NCBI RefSeq assembly: GCF_000208745.1
Contig: NC_030854.1
Span: 14,020,816-14,084,815, forward strand
DNA: 64,000 nt
Reading direction: 5' to 3'
Origin: Theobroma cacao
Taxonomy: Eukaryota; Streptophyta; Magnoliopsida; Malvales; Malvaceae
Part shown: positions 1 to 10,791 of the stretch, one piece after another
Numbering within the stretch: position 1 is the first letter of the stretch
Layout: each line of letters opens with the position of its first letter
Translations under genes and position numbers: made by a program
Notes under the pieces: generated by a model
What the model was told of the DNA's origin: nothing
Database searches by the model: none
The model's input: only the letters and a program-made list of their open reading frames with translations

Positions 1-885
1 ATATATATATATATATACATATATAGATATGTGTGTTATAGAAAGTTCATGAGTATGGTATATGGTGTTGCACATGTGAATCTTGCATGTTGAACTTTAG
101 GAATTCTTATGTGTTTCATGTTGATTTTTTTGTCATTTTAGAAGGATGGCCTTTTCTTGAAAGAAAGGAAACTTTTTCATGGTGTTTTGTTTCTCGCTGC
201 AGCGAGAATGCCTTTCCGCTGCAATGAGGACCCGTCGTTTACTTGACTTGAATTGCACGAATGCTATTAAAGTTTTCAGTCTTCAAATCCTTTGTTGAGC
301 ATGGACCCTTTTTATCAAGTGATTTACTCATTTGAGGTTTACATGAGGGGTTTTGATAAGAGCTAAACTAAATTGCATTGTTTTCAAAGATGTGTATCGT
401 GATTTTTAAACCTTCCTTAACGTTGCTTGTTCCCTTCCTATGTTCACTCACTAAGTTTGTACTCACGTTTTTAAAAATTCATGTTTTAGGTTTTCCTAAG
501 TTAAAAGTGATTGGATCCTAGGATGAGGTGCTCCTTCCTATACATTGCTCGGTAGGTTTAACATGACACTAAGTGATAGCAATTGTGCCCAGAGTCACTC
601 CGCTGATGGTCAAGGTTTAATCATGTGTATATGAATACTTGGTGTAAAATACTAAGAATCATTTGTTAATCTATATATGAATATAATGGTTGATGATACC
701 ATTATGAATGCATGATTGGGTTTTATGAGTTGTTTTCAAATGAATTGTAATTGAGCATTATGAATTTCGGATCTAAAGGAATATGGATAAACGTATAAGA
801 TTATGTAAGTAAGCTTACTTGGGCTTGGTGTGTTGAGCCCATTGGTCCCTTACGCCGGTCATGGCTCAAAAATTGGGCTTTGACA
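1..885 (+). mobile_element. C/A-group LTR, 5' end outside window, nested in the G1 5' LTR
   Basis: Bases 1-885 match the 3' half of the C and A LTRs seen later: the stretch after the AT repeat, the TTCTCGCTGCAGCGAGAA palindrome at 191-208, the text around GTTCACTCACTAAGTTTGTACTCAC, and an end reading TTGGGCTTTGACA. The next bases (TTATGGTTTA) match an uninterrupted stretch of the G1 3' LTR near 36025, which places the junction at 885 and a probable TSD at 886-890. The start and left TSD lie outside the window, so I cannot tell a solo LTR from the end of a full element. Confidence 0.75.
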
Positions 886-1760
886 TTATGGTTTATCAAC
901 AACATGACTGCTATCAAGTATGTATGTTAGGTCACGTATGTAAAAGGCCATATGGTGGGTTGATTCATACGGTTGATTATATTGACAAATAGTTATGCTG
1001 ATAATGATATTGCATGAGTAACTGAAAATGATTACACCACTTTACTATGTTAATATCTACTGATATGCAGCGTAGTACGATTATCATGACTATGTTAGAC
1101 TATGATCATCAAGTGACGATTGACTTGTCTTATATATACATGTTTTAGGATATATGATACACATGCATGAATAGAGGATATGCGTAGCAATTATCCCTGC
1201 ACATTTACAATTGTTTTATGCTCCCACTCATTGAGTACAAGTGCGACTCACCACTTTAATTGTACATGTGCAAGTAAATAGACACCAAGGATCGAATAGC
1301 TTAGTGTTGTCATCGTCAGACACAAAAATTTGGCAAGTGGTATGGTATTTGCTAGCAGTGTCACTCCACTGGGTCATAGGCGAGTCTTACGCTTCTGTAA
1401 TGTATAAATGGTCATGTCTTAGATCAAGTTATGTGGGTATTTTGTTACCTTATATGTTTGTATGCATTGAGATGAAAAATATATGATGATGAGGTAGCCA
1501 ACGTATGGCTATGTGTATGACAAGTTTACGTCTAAAATGTTGATACGAGCTAAAGGGCTATTACTAAATGTTAAAGATTTAAGTTGATATGAAATGGTGT
1601 TGGCCATGAGGCCTTATGATTATTAAGTATGTTTAATAGAACTTAATTATTAAGGTGAAGTATGTTTAATAGAACTTAATTATTAAGACTTCTTCAAGTG
1701 AGCTTGCCTACAAGCTCGTGCGTGCTGGTCACAGCTCCTTAGATTTTGGATCAGGGTAGA
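886..1760 (+). repeat. G1 5' LTR, 3' portion
   Basis: This stretch aligns with about 36025-36857 of the G1 3' LTR. Shared text includes the GCCATATGGTGGG-like block, GATAATGATATTGCATGAGT, and the terminal AGATTTTGG. The last bases are degenerate (TCAGGGTAGA against TCGTGACA), so the end is approximate. A 33-bp unit around AAGTATGTTTAATAGAAC is duplicated in tandem at about 1625-1688 and is single in the 3' LTR, so the duplication arose after integration. Confidence 0.8.
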
Positions 1761-1762
1761 CT

Positions 1763-1774
1763 TGGTATCAAAGA
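1763..1774 (+). promoter_or_regulatory. G1 primer binding site (initiator Met tRNA)
   Basis: TGGTATCAAAGA lies just after the 5' LTR and matches the usual plant gypsy Met-type site TGGTATCAGAGC with two differences. Reverse transcription would start from the tRNA 3' end here. Confidence 0.75.
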
Positions 1775-1960
1775 GAACCAAGGTTATAAAGAGTCCTAGG
1801 TCAGTCTATGATGTCAGCAGAGTAAGTAGGGACTAGTGTGGAGTTTTGTTCATACTTTGTGACTACAGCACAATTCATGAAAAAGAGGCTGCACGATTCC
1901 TTAAGTCAATAGTAAGCTCACCCATGATTTTGAATATGATTTTGCTTCATCTAGGTAAAA
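1775..1960 (+). other. G1 untranslated leader
   Basis: This is about 190 bases between primer site and gag start. It carries a block reading TTGTGACTACAGCACAA then GAAAAAGAGGCTG, which recurs in the same position in the leader of element A (about 14031-14065). Packaging signals lie in this part of retroelement RNAs, so the shared block is a candidate packaging or dimerisation element; that role is inference. Confidence 0.55.
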
Positions 1961-2266
1961 ATGCCATCTCAGATGAGAGCTACCTTAAAGGCAATGGTAG
2001 ACCATGATGATCCCAATGAAACTATGGTTAGACCATGAACATCTTCGTTAAGGAGTCATGAAAAAGCTAGAGTAACAAGATGCGTTCGAAATGTTGAGCC
2101 TAACAATGAGCTTGCTGGTGATGATTGTGAACGCTTTAGAGATGATCACCCGATGAAATGAGGTGTCACTCTATAAGATTTGGCAACGGGGTTGCAGAGT
2201 TTGGCACATGAGATTGCCGAGTTTCGTAGTGATGGTGAAATACAACCAAAGGAATGGATAGATTTT
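1961..2266 (+). pseudogene. gag: G1 gag, N-terminal part
   Basis: An ATG at 1961 opens a frame starting MPSQMRATLK, the normal place for a Tekay-type gag start. The frame meets stops at once (TGA after the MVRP segment) and resumes in another frame with charged, gag-like text ending KEWIDF. It is cut at 2266 by the D LTR; the sequence resumes at 5218 and is cut again by repeat E1 at 5239. Gag forms the particle that packages element RNA. This copy cannot make a full protein. The assignment is by position and weak similarity, so it is less certain than the gag part after 7198. Confidence 0.6.
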
Positions 2267-5217
2267 TGTCACGATCCAATACTTCCATCGAGCTCGTGAC
2301 AACTGCCGCGACATCCCGATAGACATTCATTGCCCGGAATGCCAATCAGAACCTCGCAAGGCTTTAATATCAGTTTTCGCACCTCCCCTGTGAGCAACAG
2401 TTGTTAAGTATCATGTTTTGAGAGATTATAAACTATTTCCAAATCAAAACAATAGAAAAACATTTTTTTTCTCACAGGGGCATTTTGGTCATTTTTCTTT
2501 AAAAATCTCGAAACCTGCTAAAAATGTAGTATGCGAGTGGAAAACACATATTTCATAATCAAAAATAAGTTTAGATGTCTAAAACATTCATTTAAAGTGA
2601 AACTATAACTATTTGAATATATAATAAAAATATTCAATAAAATATTCTATTTTCTTATAAAACAATATTTATAGAGTTACCGGTAAATGACTTTTGTAGT
2701 GTAAAAGCTAAATAAATTCATACATACTGTAATACAGATAACCAAAGCATAAGATTTAATTTACAATGACATGTGGGCCCACGAACAACCAAAAGTATCA
2801 AAAGCAGCAAACCTACAGTTTTTGAGGATGCGAGTCCAACTATAGCTCTCAACGAAATGAGCTATCTACCGACTATCCTGAGCCTGAAAGGGGTGGAAAG
2901 GAGGGTGATGAGATTATATAATCCCAGTAAGTAAACAAATACCATCTAAAATGTCTAAAGCTAAGTAAATGGAGACAGATAAAATAGATTATCACAAAAA
3001 TGATTCACAACATTTCGAACTCATTTTAATAAGATAAAATAAATTCATTTCACTCAAATAAACAACGAGGCTTATGATTTCATGAAAAGCTTGGCTCGTG
3101 CCAAAAATTATTCTCATACTCAGTTATTAGGGATACCTTGGCCGAGGGCTATCCCAATCGAGTCCGCCAAGGCTGTTAAAAATTCATGTATGCATAAATC
3201 ATGTTTTTATTTTGAAAACATAGCCGTTTCTTGGCGTTGGCTGAGTTCACCCTCACGTGGTGGTTTGGCGTGAAGTGAACTCTAAAGTTTTAACCTCAAG
3301 AGTTATCCAACCGCGCCTCTCATACTGAGGTATAAATATAATAGGGTTATCGTGCCCCTCTAATAGGCTGGTCCACGGAACCCGTCCACTGCAGCAACCA
3401 ATTAATAACCCACCAATTCAATAAAATCCAACAGCATGACATGGCAATTATTTTATTTTACAGCCTCTCAAGGCAAATTAACAGTTCATACATTTTCAGC
3501 ACAAATACCAATTCAGCCATTCATGCAAATATTATCACAAGCCATTCAATTCAAACCATGATTTATAACATAGCAATTAGTCTCTAATTACTCAATTTTC
3601 AAAACCATCTTTCAATTCCAAGACAATTTATAAAATCATTTCATTTAATCACATTTTACTTATAAAACATAAAGATTTACCATTTAAACTCATTTTTCAT
3701 AAAATCACAAAATCGGATAAAAACCACTTTAGATAATTAAGACGATAATAAGGTTACTCACTATATCAGGAGTTTGAAATACTCCTATTCTCAGTCTTTT
3801 GACACAATGTCTTTACCCTTATTAGAGGGCCCACCACCTATATACAATACATGACACATAATTCAATATATTGTGTCATACCATTGTAAATCTATTTCAG
3901 GCTCTTTACTAATGCATGAAATGGGATGTGAAATGCTTGGGTAACCATCTATATGTGGTGTTTAATATAAATTCAATTATGTACCTAAATAAAATGGTAT
4001 TGGCCTAATTTGATCTATCACTCAATTATTTGGCCAATATGTCCAATTCAACTCCAATTAACTCCATTTTTCTTCCAATTCTCCAAGCCATCAAAAACAA
4101 GTTAAATAGCACAAAATTTAGCAAAATCATCACATTTTCTCTTGAGAATTTAAGCCATGGTGGGTGAATCAACACTATGATTTTTCCTACTTGATTTTCT
4201 CATTGTAATTCATCATTTCCTAACCAATTCACTTGAAATAAAATAAAATCCACCATCCACACTCTACTTGGAAGATTCGACCAATGATGGGTGATGGGAG
4301 AAAATGAATTTTTCTTGTTCGCTTTTCATGCTACATATCACTAACTAACTAAAAACACTAAAATACATTGAAATCTAACCAAATCAAGCATCAAAACCTC
4401 CCTCTAAGTGTTCGGCCCGCAAGGGATTCATCATGATTTCATATGATTCAACCATGGAAAATAAGAAAAAATGCTTAAGAAAGAGAGATCTCAAGCTCAA
4501 TTGAAAAATCTTACCTTTTTTTCACTTGTTTCTTTGAATTTTCACACTTTTCCGTTGAATTTTTCCACCTAGGGTTTTTGTTCTTCTTTTCTTCCTTTGT
4601 TCTTGCTATGGCCGGCCATAATGAAGAGAAATAGGCTGGTTTTGTGCTAATTTATAAGAAAAATAATAAAGAAATAAAAGCTTAACACTTGTCACCTTAC
4701 CATTGGTCCATATTTTCCCTTTAATTATCCATGATAATATTGGGTAAAATCCATGTGCTGGACAAGTGTTGGGTGGTGTAAAATTACAATTTTGCCCCTA
4801 GGGTGGCAAAATGACTATTTTGCCCTTTATGCTCGAAAAAATGTCAAAATTAAAATTCTTCACTTCTCAAACTCAAATTATACTCCAAATGATCAATCTT
4901 AGTCAAAAATTTCATCCAACACTCACATCTTAACCTCGGGTGGCAAAATGACCATTTTGCCCCTAGGTCATGAAAATTCTAATTTGACTCCAAATCAGTC
5001 CTCGAACTCTGAATCACCATTTTAAGTCATTTGGGGTTTTAAAATTCTCAATTTCATCTTAAAATCTCTATTTGGACTAGTTCGAGGCTTAATTCAACTT
5101 AATTGTACCATTTGCTACATTGCCGTCCTTTAACGATTTTCGAGGTACCTAAGTAAGCAAACATGCATTCTTATGTAAGAATGGCATAATAAACATATTG
5201 TAGAGCTGGGCTTGACA
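2267..5217 (-). mobile_element. D-family solo LTR in G1 gag
   Basis: On plus it begins TGTCACGATCC and ends GGGCTTGACA, the reverse complement of the D LTR (TGTCAAGCCC to CGTGACA). Flanks are ATTTT (2262-2266) and ATTCT (5218-5222), a TSD with one change. There is no internal region, so this is a solo LTR made by LTR-LTR recombination. It contains the U3 palindromes at 4805-4824 and 4942-4961, the GGCCGGCC leader palindrome near 4611, a splice-donor-like site (GGTAAGA, minus, about 4513) and an acceptor-like CAG at 2884-2886. Confidence 0.93.
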
Positions 5218-5238
5218 ATTCTAGTTTGAAGGACCTAG

Positions 5239-7197
5239 TGTTGGGTGAGGGCTGATTATGCATCAAATACAAATAAAACGCAGCAAGAATAAATTTAAAA
5301 ATTAAATTACACCTCACCTTCCTAATATCTCTTTCATGTCAAATTGAGTACAAAATTAAATTAAAATAAAAGTATATGATCATATCACTTTACCTAAATA
5401 ACAAAGGTTGATAAATCCTTTGTTAAACCACCAAATCAGCCTTCAAAAAGCTTAACCACCTCAGCCCGGTTGTTGCAAACCAAAGCTATCTAAGGAATCC
5501 TTGTGTAGCCTTTGATGGTGATCCACACCATTGAATGAGAAAATCTTTCTTTAAGGATTGGGAGTGCTATGCTTGGACAATGTGCTAGCAAAGATGAGTT
5601 TCATAAACTCATAATCCACACAAATTATGGGGCTAAACACACAAAAATGAAGTGAATGAAAAACTATTTTTCTTCACACAAGGAACGGCAAGACAAAATA
5701 ATTTCTAATGTGCCGTTCACCTTTTTTTTTTCAGCCATTTTCTACACTCTTTTTTGGAGGCTATAGCAAGGTATTTATACCTTGGATTAATTTTAAACCT
5801 TAATTACAAAACTATTTTGTAATTACCAATTAATCCAATAATTTGATTAAATAATTTAATTAAGTCCTTAAGAAGCCTAATTAACTTAATTGTTTAATTT
5901 AATCGATTAGGCTCAATCACTTAATTAAACAATTTAATTAATTAAGCTCAACAATTTAATTAAACAATTTTAATCAATTAGGCCCAATGACTTAATTGTT
6001 TAGTTTAATTAATTAGGCCCAATGACTTAATTAAATAATTTAATTAATTAGGCCTAATGATTTAATTAAACAATTTAATTAATTAGGTACAACTTAATTA
6101 AACAATTTTAATCAAGTGTTTGAGAAGCTCATAACTTCTAATTTGATTAAGTCCAACTGAATCACCTCTGTCATTTTATTTTCAACATTCATTTTAGGTG
6201 TGTGACCCATTAGGCTTCCAACATGTTGGCAATGAACTCAACATATAATTCTTAAGTTAAACTTAGAATTAGATAAATTTAAACTACTTTAAATTTATCA
6301 TTGATCAAGTTAACTACCTAAAGTTCATAGACCAAGATTGGGATCTAGCAATCCATCATGGCCACCCAAATGTTAAAAGAGTCAAGATGGTTTGACTTAA
6401 CCTTTCAGTGATCAGCCTTTCAGTGTAATTCATTCCCTCATCATATATTCTGGAGATTATAAGAGGCATGGTGCAGTGTCTACTCTTATTGATCTCCATA
6501 TTAATTTTTAAAGTTTGATCATCAATTTTATAAAAACTTATGAAACTCCTTTCATAATCTTCAAGTCGCCTTGGCCAAGGACTTCAATAAGCTAATATCA
6601 ATTAAGAACAGCTAGGATATGTCCCCTGCATCACTTGGGGTGATGATTCCTATCTTGACCACTCATTTGCCTTCACACGCTTCATGCTATACCCAAAAGC
6701 ATCCTGTTTTGGCATCCTTGGTTAGGCACCCATAGGGATGAAATCAATGCATAACACTCCACACATAAGCCAACCTGGTGTCTCAAGTCTAGGGATTATT
6801 TACACAATTGAGACATGAGAAGTATTACATAGACACTTGAGTGAAATACCAAATGCACTTCTCATGGCGGGTCATGTTCAGTGAACTTGCTCTCCTAAGC
6901 AAGCACCTACATTCTAGTTCCAAGTATCTCTATACTTCAACCTATGTGATCGGTTGCTTACTTCTCAAGTAAGAAACATAGAATGTCCAATCTCTAAGTA
7001 TCATTGATGTCCAGTCTTAATGATACCTTGACCAGGAACATTTTGAGATTACGCTTTGATGCATAAGGATCTCATAACTGCAACCCATTACAGTTCCCTT
7101 GCAAGGCATATTAATCTCATAGACTTCATCCAATTAGACTTATAACTTGTTATAATTGATGTCTTATTGATGAAGGAAAACCTTTAATCATTCAACA
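5239..7197. mobile_element. E1: LTR-like repeat with TGTTG...CAACA ends
   Basis: This 1.96-kb block begins TGTTGGGTGAGG and ends ATTCAACA, the terminal style of many Ty1/copia LTRs. Its right two-thirds is repeated in reverse orientation at 63244-64000 (E2), for example the stretches around CACTTGAGTGAAATACC and ATAAGAGGCATGG. It contains an AT-rich minisatellite. The 5-bp flanks do not match (CCTAG on the left, TGAAT on the right), so a clean insertion is not proved; a deletion or recombination at one end is possible. I see no coding sequence. Confidence 0.6.
5868..6112. repeat. AT-rich minisatellite, about 35-bp unit
   Basis: There are about six or seven imperfect copies of a unit made of GGCCCAATGACTTAATT followed by TAATTTAATTAATTA-type sequence. 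Unit length varies by a few bases. It lies inside E1. Many TTAATTAA palindromes result. Confidence 0.8.
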
Positions 7198-8300
7198 TGA
7201 ATGATGTTGTTGCATGATTGGAATCAAGCCTTAACCAATCCCAATTGGCTACAAGGCTCACCCCAACACCTAGACTACATGCTAGTGGTAGGACATGGCA
7301 GTTGGGCAATTACGGTGACATTAGCAGCTTTTATGAAACTTAAACCCCCTATGTTTACCAACTCAGATGCCGAAAAGGATCAGTTGAGATTCCTAGAGGA
7401 TATGGAATGTATACGCTTGGCATTGGGATGTTCCAACCATAGATATATTGAATCAGTGGGCTTTCAATAGAAAAACATAGCTTGGATATGGTTTCTGAAT
7501 CTTAAGAGCAGGAAAAAAGTTGTACTTACATGGAATGAAATTGTCCAAGCATTTTTGGACCTTTTTTTGCCTTATAACGTGAAAGATGCTAAGGTAGAGC
7601 AATTTGTGACGTGAATTCAGGCCTCAAAGATGTCGATGATGGAGTATGACATTCGATTCACCTAGTTGTCCCCTTATGCACTAGACCTAGTCTTGATAGA
7701 AACAGAAAAGAGGATTAAGAGGTTTGTGAGAGGCATGATAGAGCCATTATGTCAAGTTATTGCCACCCAAAGGTTTGCTACCTATTTTGTAATGGTTGAT
7801 ATGGCTAGAATAATTTAGAGTCGTAGAATGGGGATTATGATAGAATGGAATAGATGCTAGAAAGCTAGAATGAAGAGCCAACAGGCTAAAGGGATTCTAG
7901 AGAGACATGGAGTCCAATTTCCATGGGTCATTGGGGTCGAGAAGGAACTACTCAGATAGATAGACCACCACAAAATAGAGATTCTTTTAGCCCTCCTAGA
8001 AGGCGATAGCTATTCAATGGTGCATTGAATCTAAGCCCTAGACAAAAAGGTGTCTTGTGTAATAGCTATGGCAAGATGCATGGTGGACCATGCCTTAGAT
8101 CATCAAGGGTATGTTTCAGATGTGGATAGCCTGGACATATGATGAAAGATTGTCCAAGGCCTAGATAGACTATGGGAGATAATCATGGCTATGTGCAATC
8201 GATGGAAATTGCACTATCAAGGGCAACACCCCTTGTGAAAGATACTAGAAAGGATAAGGGCAAGGGAGTAGGCACGCCATCTCAACGTAGGATAGAGCAA
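7198..8300 (+). pseudogene. gag: G1 gag, main part with zinc knuckle
   Basis: Reading through stops and shifts gives a typical gypsy gag. An N-terminal segment has KLKPPMFTNSDAEKDQLRFL, followed by a capsid part (WNEIVQAFLDLF, VKDAKVEQFV, MMEYDIRFT), then EKRIKRFVRGM, and a C-terminal nucleocapsid. The first 90 residues or so are open from 7201 to 7470. The nucleocapsid has a degraded first knuckle (CNSYGKMHGGPC, with Tyr where Cys is normal) and a second CX2CX4HX4C knuckle at 8112-8153, interrupted by a TAG. Stops are mostly TAG or TGA at places where CAG, TGG or CGA would fit, which suggests C-to-T decay. Confidence 0.85.
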
Positions 8301-8330
8301 TAGGGAAGTGCAAAAGGTAGTCAAGCAAGA

Positions 8331-8789
8331 GTGTTTACTCTGACACCGTGCAATGCCCAAACCTCTAATGCAATGGTTACAGGTACACTTTATGTTTACA
8401 ATACTGAAGCTTTAGTATTGTTTGACCCTAGATTGACACATTCATTTGTAACACCCTTATTTATGCCAAAATTTAATTTGTATTGTTATGAAATGGAAGA
8501 GCCCCTAATTGTGACCACTCCTTTAGAAGAAGTATTTACGATGAAATATGTATATAAGTCCTACGTAGTCTATATTAAGGATAAGGACACTTTGGTAGAT
8601 CTGGTGCTGTTAATGACCCTAGATTTTGATGTAATATTGGGAATAGACTTATTAATATCCTTCTTTGCCAAGGTAGATTGCTATTGTAAGTTCGTGAAGT
8701 TCAAGTTTCTAGGGGAACTGTCATTTGTAATTTACAAGTACAATGGCCTAGTAGCTAATGAAGTTATGGCGACTTTAGCCATAGAGTGA
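8331..8789 (+). pseudogene. pol (PR): G1 aspartic protease domain
   Basis: This open stretch of 152 codons matches the retropepsin-like domain of gypsy pol. It has LVLFDPRLTHSFV where LFDSGATHSFV is usual, then DFDVILGIDLL and AKVDC, the standard second half (DFDVILGMDWL, VDC). The catalytic Asp-Ser/Thr-Gly is changed to Asp-Pro-Arg at 8424-8432, so it could not cleave the polyprotein. It joins gag upstream and RT downstream as in one Gag-Pol. The nominal ATG at 8331 is only an ORF boundary. Confidence 0.88.
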
Positions 8790-8856
8790 GTGCCCGAGCA
8801 AGATTGCCAAGAGCATTAAGCCATGATGGTAGATGGTTAGGCAAATGAAGGAAGTG

Positions 8857-9760
8857 TGGGATCAATACCAATAGTTACCGAGTATGTTAATGTGTTTCTA
8901 GATGAATTAATTGGATTACCTCTTAAGAGGGAGATTGAATTTTGTATTGACTTAGTTCTAGATATGAAACCTATTTGACACATCCATATGACATGGCACT
9001 GATGGAGTTGAGAGAACTCTAGGAGCAGTTGAATGATTTACTAAATAAGGGCTTTTTTTGCTCAAGTGTTTCTCCCTTGGGAGCTTTAGTGTTGTCCGTG
9101 AAGAAGAAAAATGGGAGCTTAAGATTATGTATAGACTATTGAGAACTTAATAAAGTTACAATAAACAATAAGTATCCACTCCCAAGGATAGATGATCTAT
9201 TTGATCAATTACAGGGTGTAATACATTTTTCAAAGACCGACTTATGCTCTCGGTATCACCAGCTAAGAATAACAAAGAGTGATATACCTAAGACTGCATT
9301 TCACACACGTTACGGACACTATAAGTTTATAGTAATGTCGTTTGGACTCACCAATGCACCCACAAATTTCATGGATTTGATTAATAGAGTACTTTAGGCA
9401 TACTTGGACAAGTTCATCATAGTGTTTGTAGACCATATACTAGTGCACTTTAAGAGCCTGGATGAACATGTGCAGCACTTAAGGATTGTGTTGCAAACCC
9501 TCAAAAAGCATTCGTTGTATGCAAAGTTTAGAAAATGTGAATTTTAGCCAAGTGAAGTTAGCTTTCTCGAGCATGTCACATTTGAATGGGGAGCACAAGT
9601 TGATCCTCACAAGATAGAGGTAGTGGAGGACTGGCCAATACCAACAAATGTTATGGATATTCAGAGTTTTCTAGTTATGGCTAGTTATTATAGATACCTT
9701 GTCCAGGATTTCTCAAAGCTAACATCTCCCTTCGCAAAATTAACTTAGAAAAAAGTTAGA
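8857..9760 (+). pseudogene. pol (RT): G1 reverse transcriptase domain
   Basis: Conceptual translation gives the gypsy RT in order: [91 protein letters not shown], the active-site box, and SLYAKFRKCEF. The active site reads FVDH at 9425-9436 where FVDD is needed, so one catalytic Asp is lost. There are several in-frame stops (after CIDY, after INRVL, after KCEF). It is followed directly by RNase H. Identity as Ty3/gypsy RT is firm; activity is excluded. Confidence 0.92.
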
Positions 9761-9779
9761 TTTGAATGGTCAGATGCTT

Positions 9780-10204
9780 CTGAGGAAAGTTTTCAAAGGC
9801 TAAGGCTTGTCTCACCTCAGTGCCCATACTGAGCCTTTCTTGTGGGATTGGAGGCTACATCGTGTATTGCGATGCGTCATGGGTTGGTTTGGGCTATGTA
9901 TTGATGAAAAATGGAAAGGTCATAGCATATGCATCTCATTAGCTAAAGAGGCATGAACAGAACTATCCTACGCATGACCTAGAGATGGATGCGATTGTCT
10001 TTACTTTAAAATTTTGGCGCCATTATCTCTATAGTGAAAATTGTGAAATATATATTGATCACAAGAGTTTGAAGTATTTATTTCAATTGATAGACTTAAA
10101 TTTAAGGTAGTGTAGGTGGTTGGGACTATTGAAAAACCATGATTGTACCATCCTCTACCATCTAAGCAAGGCAACTGTTGTAGCAGATGCCTAAAGTCAT
10201 AAGT
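9780..10204 (+). pseudogene. pol (RH): G1 RNase H domain
   Basis: Motifs in order are IVYCDASWVGLGYVLM (first catalytic Asp), [27 protein letters not shown] (catalytic Glu), and [11 protein letters not shown] (catalytic Asp). It removes the RNA strand during reverse transcription. Stops follow ASH and NLR, and a frameshift precedes the domain near 9810. The end (KATVVADA then a stop) matches the usual VADALSR. Confidence 0.88.
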
Positions 10205-10791
10205 CGATGGGGAGTTTTCGCACACATGAATGTGGAGAGATAATTAATTGTACAAAGTCTTCATGATCTAGGCAATATGAGAGTTCAATTTAAGGATAAT
10301 GGTTCAAGCACCTTGATAGCGCATTTCAGGGTTCAACTAGTAATTTTAGATCAAATTAAAAATGCCCAAGACCAAGATGAATATATGGAGAAAATATTTA
10401 GAGACATGAGTGAAGATAGAACTGAAGATTTCTCTTATGGCACTAATGGCATAATAAGGCATCGATCATGAATTTATATGCCATATGTTAATGGTCTAAG
10501 AAATGAGATATTAGAAGAGGCACATGTTGCAACCTATGCTATTCACCTTGAAGGCACAAAAATGTACCATGATGTAAAAACCGTTTATTGGTGGCTGAGA
10601 ATGAAAAGAGACAAAGCAGAATATGTCTTCAGATGTTTGACATGTTAGCAAGTAAAGGTTAAGCACTAGAAGCCTTCTGGACTATTACAATCGTTATTGA
10701 TTCTTGAGTGAAAATGGGAACATGTAGCAATGGACATTGTAATGGGTTTACCGCGAGCTAGGGGCAGCTATGATACCATTTGGGTGATAGT
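10205..10791 (+). pseudogene. pol (IN): G1 integrase, N-terminal part, cut by element A
   Basis: The zinc-binding H-H-C-C module is readable: EEAHVATYAIHLEGTKMYHD, then WWLRMKRD, and FRCLTCQQ with TAG in place of a Gln. The catalytic core begins with MDIVMGLPRARGSYDTIWVIV, and the first catalytic Asp is at 10733-10735. The reading is broken at 10791 by insertion of A; the next residues (DQLTKSAHF) are encoded from 32752 on, which shows both halves were one gene. Confidence 0.9.

Noticed and set aside
8331..10204. Endogenous pararetrovirus (protease-RT-RNase H)
   Set aside because: Integrase follows RNase H and the element has LTRs, a Met-tRNA site and a polypurine tract, so it is Ty3/gypsy. 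No movement-protein or coat-protein signature is seen.
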